From Bacteroidales bacterium (GTDB taxonomy: Bacteria > Bacteroidota > Bacteroidia > Bacteroidales > UBA4417): a DNA stretch of 64,000 nucleotides. The notes beneath the pieces were generated by a model, which saw only the letters and a list, made by a program, of their open reading frames with translations, searched no databases and was not told where the DNA came from. This document shows, piece after piece, positions 57,022 to 64,000 of this stretch. The translations under genes and the position numbers were made by a program. Every line of letters starts with the position of its first letter. The stretch's first letter is position 1. The DNA lies in assembly GCA_016707705.1 (NCBI GenBank), contig JADJHD010000018.1, positions 47,712 through 111,711 of the forward strand, in the 5' to 3' direction.

Positions 57022-57957
57022 ATGAACAAGCCTATAAAGATCTTTTCAGGCAGGGCTTCTACCTACCTGGCCGAGAAAATAGCCGATTCCTATGGGCAAA
57101 CCCTTGGACAGGTGCAGGTAACTGTATTCAGTGATGGTGAGTTTACCACATCCTTTGAAGAGAACCTCCGCGGAAGTGATGTGTTTATTGTTCAGTCCAC
57201 ATTCCCACCTGCCGAGAACCTTCTTGAGCTTTTAATGCTGGTTGATGCAGCAAAGAGAGCTTCGGCAAGGCATATCATTGCAGTTATTCCTTATTTCGGG
57301 TTTGCAAGGCAGGACAGAAAAGATAAGCCACGTGTTCCAATTACAGCAAAGCTTATTGCCAACCTTATTTCCACGGCTGGTATAAACAGGATTATCACTG
57401 TTGACCTTCACGCAGATCAGATTCAGGGATTTTTCGATCTCCCTGTAGATCATTTATACGCATCTTCAATCTTCCTTCCATATATCAAGAGTCTGAATCT
57501 TCCAAACCTTGTAATGGCTTCACCTGATACTGGTGGTACCCGCAGAGCAGCTGCCTATGCAAAAGCTCTGGATACCGGTTTTGTCATTTGCTACAAGCAA
57601 AGGGCAAAGGCCAATCTGGTTGAAACCATGCAGCTTATCGGAGATGTTAAGGGCAAGGATGTCATTCTTCTGGATGATATTATTGATACCGGTGGAACCA
57701 TTGTAAAAGCCGCCCAAATTATGGTAGATAACGGGGCAGCAAGTGTCAGAGGCTTCTGCACACATCCTATTCTCTCCGGAGATGCCATTGAAAAAATCGA
57801 ACAATCTGCGTTCAATGAGGTTGTAGTAACCGATACAATTCCACTGAAGCGGGTTAGTCCAAAAATTACAGTGCTTTCCACTGCCGACCTGCTGGCTGAT
57901 GTTATCAAGCGCCTGCAGAATTATGAATCCATTTCGTCATTGTTTCAATTCAAATAA
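57022..57957 (+). CDS. prs: ribose-phosphate pyrophosphokinase
   Basis: A 311-residue PRPP synthetase that makes phosphoribosyl pyrophosphate from ribose 5-phosphate and ATP for nucleotide, His and Trp synthesis. Family motifs are FSDGEFTTSF, PYFGFARQDRKDKPRVPITAK (cited as YFGFARQDRK), VDLHADQIQGFFDLPVDHL and the PRPP loop DDIIDTGGT. The ATG at 57022 is preferred over 56896, because the longer start would precede the promoter. It leads the conserved order prs-rplY-pth. Confidence 0.97.
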   Translation: MNKPIKIFSGRASTYLAEKIADSYGQTLGQVQVTVFSDGEFTTSFEENLRGSDVFIVQSTFPPAENLLELLMLVDAAKRASARHIIAVIPYFGFARQDRKDKPRVPITAKLIANLISTAGINRIITVDLHADQIQGFFDLPVDHLYASSIFLPYIKSLNLPNLVMASPDTGGTRRAAAYAKALDTGFVICYKQRAKANLVETMQLIGDVKGKDVILLDDIIDTGGTIVKAAQIMVDNGAASVRGFCTHPILSGDAIEKIEQSAFNEVVVTDTIPLKRVSPKITVLSTADLLADVIKRLQNYESISSLFQFK

Positions 57958-57980
57958 TAATTACCTAATCCAATCAACAA

Positions 57981-58553
57981 ATGAAAGCAGTATCTATGAG
58001 CGGTTCTCTTCGCGAGAACGTAGGGAAAAAAGATGCTAAGAAAAACAGGGCTGAAGGCAAGATCCCATGCGTCCTTTATGGTGGCAAGGAAGAAGTGCAT
58101 TTCGCAGTAACCGAAAAAGACTTCGGACCAGTTATCTTCACCCCTTATGCACATCTTATCAACCTCACCATTGCCGGTAAGGAATACAAGACCATCCTCC
58201 AGGATGTTCAGTATCATCCGGTAACTGACAAAATCCTTCACGTGGATTTCATGGAAGTTCTTCCTGGAAAACCAGTGATTGTTACCATTCCTATCCGCAT
58301 CGAAGGAACCTCCGAAGGTGTTCTCCGTGGTGGTAAGCTGGTAAAGAAATTCCGTAAACTGAAAGTAAAAGCTGTTCCTGAAGCTCTTCCGGATGAAATC
58401 AAGGTTAGCATTACTGGCCTCGACATCAATGGAATCATCAAGGTTAGCGATATCGTTCTCGATAAGGTTACTTTCCTCGACACTCCAAGCAGCGTTGTGG
58501 TAACGGTTCTCCCAACCCGCGCCGTTGAAGCTGAAGTCCCCGGAAAGAAATAA
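57981..58553 (+). CDS. rplY: 50S ribosomal protein L25 (Ctc form)
   Basis: A 190-residue, two-domain L25 that binds 5S rRNA. The N-terminal domain shows LRENVGKKDAKKNRAEGKIPCVLYGGK (cited as KKDAKKNRAEGKIPCVLYGG) and DVQYHPVTDKILHVDF. The C-terminal Ctc-type domain ends VVVTVLPTRAVEAEVPGKK. It lies 23 bases after prs and has a terminator 23 bases after its stop codon. Confidence 0.96.
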   Translation: MKAVSMSGSLRENVGKKDAKKNRAEGKIPCVLYGGKEEVHFAVTEKDFGPVIFTPYAHLINLTIAGKEYKTILQDVQYHPVTDKILHVDFMEVLPGKPVIVTIPIRIEGTSEGVLRGGKLVKKFRKLKVKAVPEALPDEIKVSITGLDINGIIKVSDIVLDKVTFLDTPSSVVVTVLPTRAVEAEVPGKK

Positions 58554-58575
58554 CAACCTCATTTCCGAATTTACT

Positions 58576-58608
58576 GAAAGGTACAAGATCTTTGATTTTG
58601 TACCTTTC
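58576..58608 (+). terminator. terminator of the prs-rplY unit
   Basis: GAAAGGTACAA (58576-58586) pairs perfectly with TTGTACCTTTC (58598-58608), an 11-base stem followed by TCTTTTAATAG. It lies 23 bases after the rplY stop. Confidence 0.75.
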
Positions 58609-58672
58609 TCTTTTAATAGGGTCTGAGCCTGTTAAAGATAAGCTGGTACCTTTTGGAGCAATAGGAGCCAAA

Positions 58673-58868
58673 CATTTCGACAAGCTCAATGTGACAGAGT
58701 TATTCAAGATGTATGAGTTCAAACTGTTCACATGGTAAATGAATCTGCTGAATATCGTTCGAAGACCCTGTCAGTCTGAGCTTGTCGAAGACCCTGTCAG
58801 TCTGAGCTTGTCGAAGAATTGTCAGTCTGAGCTTGTCGAAGACCCTGTCAGTCTGAACTTGTCGAAGA
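58673..58868. repeat. tandem ~26-base repeat with an inverted diverged copy
   Basis: Four head-to-tail units built on GTCAGTCTGAGCTTGTCGAA begin at 58770, 58796, 58821 and 58847. An inverted diverged copy (TCGACAAGCTCAATGTGACA) is at 58678-58697. A further relative lies at 25620-25640. Such units are common between genes in Bacteroidota. There are no spacers of constant length, so this is not a CRISPR array. Confidence 0.85.
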
Positions 58869-58928
58869 CACGATCAGGCACAATCAAATAAAAATACCGA
58901 ACTTTGCAGCCTCGAGAAATCCCGTTTT

Positions 58929-59492
58929 ATGAAGTATTTGATAGTAGGCCTGGGAAATATAGGTGATGAGTATGCCAACACTCGTCACAACATTGGTTTC
59001 ATTGTAGTTGATGCGCTGGCACAGGCAACCTCAGCTAAATTCAGTATTGGCCGGCATGCCTCTGTTGCTGAAACACGCATCAAGAACAAGGAATTGATCC
59101 TGCTGAAGCCTACAACCTACATGAATCTCTCCGGAAAAGCCGTTAAATACTGGCTCGATAAGGAAAAAATCCCCCTTGAAAACCTGCTTGTCATTACCGA
59201 TGATGTTGACCTGGATCTTGGGGTGCTTCGCATGCGCTCCAAAGGCAGCGGCGGCAGTCACAATGGCCTCAACCACATCATTGAAACCCTTATCACCACC
59301 GACTGGGCAAGACTGCGTTTCGGCATCGGAAAAGACTATGCAAAGGGATTCCAGGTTGATTACGTCCTGGGTCGCTGGTCCTCAAATGAAGAGAAAATCC
59401 TCCTTCCCAAAATCGATGCAGCCATAGAGATGATCAAGAGTTTCGTGCTGCAGGGGGTGGATAGGACGATGTCGTCGTACAACAATAAATAA
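58929..59492 (+). CDS. pth: peptidyl-tRNA hydrolase
   Basis: A 187-residue Pth that releases peptides from stalled peptidyl-tRNA. Catalytic and binding residues are visible: LIVGLGNIGDEYANTRHNIGF with Asn10 and His20 (cited as GLGNIGDEYANTRHN), KPTTYMNLSGKAV, VITDDVDLDLGVLRMR and GSGGSHNGLNHI. The length is typical. It follows prs and rplY as in many Bacteroidota, though here the repeat array and a terminator lie between. Confidence 0.97.
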   Translation: MKYLIVGLGNIGDEYANTRHNIGFIVVDALAQATSAKFSIGRHASVAETRIKNKELILLKPTTYMNLSGKAVKYWLDKEKIPLENLLVITDDVDLDLGVLRMRSKGSGGSHNGLNHIIETLITTDWARLRFGIGKDYAKGFQVDYVLGRWSSNEEKILLPKIDAAIEMIKSFVLQGVDRTMSSYNNK

Positions 59493-59570
59493 ATTGAAAC
59501 TCTGGTGTTCGTTTGTTATTGTCACGACGAATCCCTCCCAAAGTGGTTGTTAATTTGTATTGGTAGCAAA

Positions 59571-59665
59571 TAATAGAACACGGATGACACAGAAAAATGG
59601 AATTTACACTGATTAGTCAGCGAAAATCAGCAATTTATCTGCGAAAATCAGCGAGAACTCTATTA
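59571..59665. repeat. short relative of the long dispersed repeat
   Basis: It begins with GAACACGGATGACACAG, then TTTACACTGAT, GCGAAAATCAGC and ATCTGCGAAAATCAGCGAGA, matching the centre of the elements at 30402 and 32052. Confidence 0.7.
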
Positions 59666-59726
59666 GCTTCCCGCACTATCTTGCCCTTGTTTTAGCCATT
59701 TATTGTGGTCTTGTTCCAAACTTTCT

Positions 59727-61971
59727 CTAAGGTTTGACTGAACCCACAAAATTCGCCGCATTATTATCCACAACAATCATATCCCCGGAATCAATGAGTC
59801 CGTCGCCATTGGCATCTTCCAGAAGGTAGCCGGTGCCGAAGGTGGAAGAGAGATTATCGATAGGAATCATATCGCCTGAATCCACAATTCCATCCAGATT
59901 GACGTCGCCCCCATAGATACAATACTTCGCTCCTTTCAGAATTAAATTGCTTCCATAGGCTTTTGCGGCTGCATCGGAGAAATTGTAACTGATAGTGCCG
60001 GAAGCAAAGGAAACCGGTAACGCTGACCAGGTTTCAATACTGTTCCTGCATAACAACAATATAGTATGATCCACTGAGCCCTGAACTAAAGGTTGCTGAA
60101 CAACTTCCACTCTGATCCAGATTCACTTGCGTTGCTGTAGCAACAATTGCATGAGGTGCAGCAGAATTTGCCAATGCTATGCTAATCTGGTCTGCAATGG
60201 TTCCTGAAAAATGGTTCCCACTCTCATCCTGAGCTTTATTCATTTGTCCGCTTACCGGATTGTATAAGCCTTCAATCATCAAAGACAAATTCAATGTTTT
60301 AGCCGACTGCTGATTATTAATGCTGACCGTGTAATCCTCCGTTTCTCCCCAATCGACGGATCCGCATGAAACAATATTGCCGGTGTATAAAACTCTTGTG
60401 CGAAGGCGCGTGTTTCCGGAAGCAGCACCTGCAGGGACCGTGAAATTTATGGTATAAGGTCCTGAACCCGGACTACCACTTGCTGCAAGATATTCTCCGC
60501 TATCATCAAAGTCCTTGTCATTGTTCCAGTCAATCCATGCACCACATTGATCTTCGGGATAAACAGGATTCCCATTCGAAATGGTGAGGGTGTAGCTTTG
60601 TCCGGCGTTCAAAGTTGTTGAGATTGAAGTAAAATCAGTATAACCGCTTGTTCCGCAGGTTGAAGTGTTGTTGATCGTATTGAGTGAAACATTGGATATA
60701 TACTCATCACAGGCGGCGTTTGCATTGCAGTAGGCAGGATCGGCAACTGTTATAAAGCCGGTCTTGATTTCAGTATCGGAGCCATTTGCATTGGTGACAA
60801 GCAAACTTACATTATAAACACCCGGTGTGGAGTAGGTCACCACCGGCGACTGCAAGGTCGAAGTTGCAGGTGTACCTCCGCTGAAAGTCCAGAGCCTTGA
60901 AGTTGGATTTCCAACCGAAACATCATTGAAACTTACTGTTTCGCCGGTAAGAATGGAGGTTGGTGTACCTGTAAAATTGGCTATTGGCAGGGCTGTTGCC
61001 GAATACAATTCAACAACGGTAACACCCCATTGATCCATCCCTGAATAATTTCCTCCCCAAACCATGGAGTGATCATTATAATCCCATGTATCGTGAAGAT
61101 ATACGGTTTGAGTGGCATCTTCATAGCCATATCCAAGCATGGTATGACCTGAAACCTGAATCAGTACCGGCCTTCCGTTATTGATCTCCGTTTTGTACTG
61201 ATCGAATGTGAATCCCTGGGTATTTCCGTTCAATCCATAAATAAGCTGTGTATAATTCTGGACTACAGTATATCCTCTCGATTCATAGAACAACCTCAAG
61301 CCATGGCATCCATCCCGTCCAGCAGGTTCGGATCCTGAGTAGTCATACAGAGGAGTGCCGTCACCATAATAATAGAATGTAGTTGAACCATCAGAACTGC
61401 CAACTGCCGATTGATTGGTTCCCATAAAATCACCGGTGCAATCGCCATGCGTATGCTGAACCCATCCATTGGTAATATAGGGATCCGGATCTGTGCTGAC
61501 TGAGCTGATCCAGTAATCATCAACATGTCCGCGGGTTGCTCTGCTATCAAGTCCTTGCCGGGTAGCACTAAGTGGACAAAGATCCCTGGTTTCACCATTG
61601 ATTGAAGCACTTCCCCAACTGCTGTTATTCATGGGCATCACTCCCCCGTTGGTAGGACCTGCATACATATTCGGGTATCCCTGATTATCATAGAATCCAG
61701 CCGCCATTGCAGCTGCAGTAGCAGAACATCCGAATGACCAGCTAAACGCCGGTACTGAACTCATCATAACCGCCGATTTTGTTGGAGTAGCAATAGGAGC
61801 CCTGAATGTTGCGGGTGGTTTTCCCGGGACGATAATCTGAACAATCTCTTTCCCGTTGTTATCCTTGAACCTACTTTTAATATAAGGTTCAAGGGAAGAT
61901 TTTGTGGTCTGGCCTAAACCAAGAACTGCAATACTCAGCAATACTGTGAGTGTGAATAGTTTTGCTTTCAT
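59727..61971 (-). CDS. secreted C39-like peptidase with PKD, GEVED and dockerin-like C-terminus (frameshifted)
   Basis: About 745 residues when joined. The signal peptide ends at LGLGQ. The peptidase domain shows SWSFGCSATAAAMAAGFYD with Cys82 as nucleophile, VSGHTMLGYGY with His276 and YLHDTWDY with Asp294, the C39-like triad. A PKD domain follows (~325-410), then a GEVED domain (~415-540) ending GETEDYTVSI. The frame breaks near 60047-60051. Adding one base joins YYIVVM to RNSIETWSALPVSFASG, and the protein ends in two dockerin-like Asp-rich repeats (DVNLDGIVDSGDM, DANGDGLIDSGDM). Those repeats probably bind calcium. The protein is extracellular. Confidence 0.82.
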
Positions 61972-62184
61972 CGAAAATCAATAATTAAGAGATTATCTAA
62001 AAATGCTATTCCCAGAAGAATCCAGAAGCCAGTCTCTTGGGCTGATAGAATACTTTTTCTAACAATGGTTCTGTTTTTCTATTCTGACTACTGAATTCTG
62101 ACTACTGAATTCTGTCCGCCAACTGACGGATGAATTCAATTTTTACTTCAACTTATTAATTCTAGACAGCTTCTAAACGTTTAT

Positions 62185-64000
62185 TTAAAAAGAGCGTATG
62201 GCTCTTACATGAATTATTGAAAATTTATCAATACAATCAACTGCTCCATTCGGAAGGAATTTAGCAAAAGCACCATTCTCGGGCATCCCGGTATTACACT
62301 CTGTAGATGACCAATAGAAATCATCAGCAAAACATCCGATTAAGTTTTTCTTAGAGTAAATTTGAGCCAATTCGTTCCAGGAAGGAAGATACCAATCAGA
62401 ATACCCGTTTAGTGTGAGCTCATCACAAATTAGGGCTGCAATTCCAGCTTCAGTGCATCCATTAAGAATAAGCTGGGTGTTATTTTCACCTGCACCAATT
62501 GCTTGTGACGTCCCGGGAATATTGATTCCGTAACAACCCCAGGGAGCAGTACCAGCATCTATAGTGGATGCAATGAGACCATGTTGACCTGTATTATTAA
62601 TGTAGAACACTATTCCACCCTGGTAACTCATTCCAAGATAAAAGGGGGCAGTAGTGTATAGTGTGGTGAAACTCACCTGCTCTCCATATGCCACACCAGA
62701 GGAGTTCGTTGCAAATGCCCTTGCGTAATAGGTATGACCTTGCAGAAGTCCTGTAATGTAAGCTGTAAATAATCCAGTGCCGGAACCGGAATAGCTGACT
62801 GAATCCCCTATTTCAGGCTCTGGGTTGACACTCCAGCAAACACCTTTGGCTGTAACTCCCGGTGTACAGGAATAGCCATAAACAGTTGCTGAAACAATGG
62901 CTGAAGTATAGGTAACATTGCTTAGAAGAAGAATTCTCAATTAAAGGAAGCAGCATGCTCTCACAAGTAGCGAATCCGAGACTCTGTCCGTAGGATACTC
63001 CTCCGGAATTAATAGCGTATGCCCTGTAATAATAAACCGTTCCCGGACTCAGGTCAGTCATTATGCTCGTAAAAGCTCCAGTGCCGGAACCATCTAATGT
63101 ATGTGGACCAGAGATTTCCGGATTTGAGTTTGTGTCATAGCAAACACCGCGTTGAGTAACTGCAGAGCCGCCCGAAAAATCAACGTCTCCCCCGGCAATT
63201 ACTGTTGTTATTCCCAAATCTGTAACCTGAGAAGTCGTCACATAGGCTAGACCCAGACTATCATCTTTCATGCATCTTACACTCAGGGCAGGGTTCAACT
63301 CCGCCGTCCAGTCATAAACATCATCAGAATTATAGTAGAGCATGATCAGTTTTTCCCTGGACCAGAAATTCGCTTCGTAGGGATTCATTCCAAAAGGTGT
63401 TCCATACCACCAGTCATGAGATGCTGACCAACTTCCACCGGGCAAGCCGGAGAAACCGCTTTCATTGGTGGCTCCGACATTTGGAGGCATCCAGTTACCG
63501 GTGCCGGATTCCTTCATTTTTCCTCCGGCTACACTATCTCCTCCCAGATATTCAATCAGAGTATTAAATTCATATTGTGATGGAACATGCCATCCTGCGG
63601 GACAAATTCCCTGAATATCCTGATTTGACTGATATTGCATGGCTTCGTTCCATTGATAGAGGCCACCATAGATTTCACAATTAAGTTCCAGATTATCATA
63701 GCAGAATTTTTCCAGAACGCTGTTGTCAGTCTGCTGTTGCTGACCATTTATCATTGTCCCAACATTTAGATTCTCCTTAAGCCAGCATTGGGTTCCTATC
63801 TGGACAGTTGGATAAGACTTCCCGAAATAGTGAACTGTATCTTCGCCCGGACAAGGAATTCCAAAATTGGCATTTGAAAAAAACCTCTCATCACTATATC
63901 CTGTTCCTGCACTATTAGTTGCATAGGCCCTGAGATAATAGGTTTGTCCGGCCTGCAATCCAGTAATAGATGAAACTGAAATACCAGTTACAGGATCGTC
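62185..64000 (-). CDS. large surface protein with FISUMP and fibronectin-like repeats (frameshifted, 5' end outside window)
   Basis: The frame runs off the right edge, so the N-terminus is missing. In order it contains a short repeat end (TYYLRAYATNSAGTGYS) and a FISUMP-type domain of ~180 residues with CWLKENLNVGTMI, CPAGWHVPSQYEF and LSVRCMKD. Two beta-sandwich repeats follow with RGVCYDTNSNPEISG and KGVCWSVNPEPEIGD plus YYRAYAINSGGVSYG-type ends. The C-terminal domain carries GLIASTIDAGTAPWGCYG and DWYLPSWNELAQIY, as in DUF1566-like domains. The frame is lost near 62922-62925, where removing one base joins ENSSS to SNVTYTSAIVSATV. No T9SS sorting domain is seen. Function unknown; extracellular adhesion or binding is likely. 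Confidence 0.78.

Noticed and set aside
58468..58731. 87-codon minus-strand frame after rplY
   Set aside because: It crosses the rplY terminator hairpin and the end of rplY in antisense.
58770..58868. Possible CRISPR array
   Set aside because: The units are directly abutting without variable spacers, and no cas gene is present.
1..64000. tRNA or rRNA genes
   Set aside because: No cloverleaf with a GTTCRANNC arm and matching acceptor stem was noticed, nor any rRNA-like sequence. A tRNAscan-SE run could overturn this.

Overview
The window comes from a Bacteroidota chromosome, probably a free-living, polymer-degrading Bacteroidales or Marinilabiliales-type organism. The evidence is a SusC/SusD pair inside a polysaccharide utilisation locus, several secreted proteins ending in type IX secretion (T9SS) sorting domains, many lipoproteins with a Cys at the signal-peptide end, LytS/LytTR two-component pairs, the prs-rplY-pth housekeeping run, and promoters of the Bacteroidota type (TTTG, about 19 bases, TAnnTTTG). 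No rRNA, tRNA, CRISPR array, insertion sequence or prophage was recognised.

Layout. 348-12907 (minus strand) is a fructan (levan/inulin) utilisation locus. In transcription order it encodes a sugar porter, fructokinase, SusC, SusD, a DUF4960 surface glycan-binding lipoprotein and two GH32 fructanases. Its upstream region (12974-13099) holds nested LacI-type palindromes and four phased direct repeats. 13290-18155 has a Tet(M)-like ribosomal-protection GTPase, an acyltransferase and an e(P4)-type acid phosphatase. 18156-22512 is a decayed block: a LytS-type kinase lacking its phospho-accepting histidine, a TonB-dependent receptor broken by about four indels, and an intact DUF4249 lipoprotein. 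23178-33400 is a set of small accessory genes: a Gly/Met-rich lipoprotein, GH13 amylase, VOC protein, two DUF1801 proteins, MazEF, an acyltransferase between ~330-390 bp direct repeats, and an esterase. 33663-40965 is a MacAB-TolC type export operon followed by a LytS/LytTR pair. 41461-47040 encodes three T9SS cargo proteins (arylsulfotransferase-like, propeller, CotH kinase). It runs into 47044-52527: small lipoproteins, a VTC-domain polyphosphate polymerase-like protein, DUF4956, DUF2490, a PqqD-like protein and a second LytS/LytTR pair. 52896-59492 holds a hypothetical protein, DUF4403, an exonuclease/GIY-YIG fusion, prs, rplY and pth. 59727-64000 holds two large modular surface proteins, the last cut by the window edge.

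Two features run through the whole window. First, at least ten genes are interrupted by one-base indels, often next to short homopolymers. This is so frequent that sequencing or assembly error must be considered beside true gene decay. Second, most intergenic gaps are filled with a small set of dispersed repeats: 7-base purine-skewed repeats, a ~330-390 bp duplicated element, a ~26 bp unit, and short palindromes of the TCCGCCAGCTGGCGGA type.

The most interesting possible system is the CotH kinase / VTC polymerase / DUF4956 / DUF2490 / PqqD-like / LytS-LytTR neighbourhood at 44761-52527.
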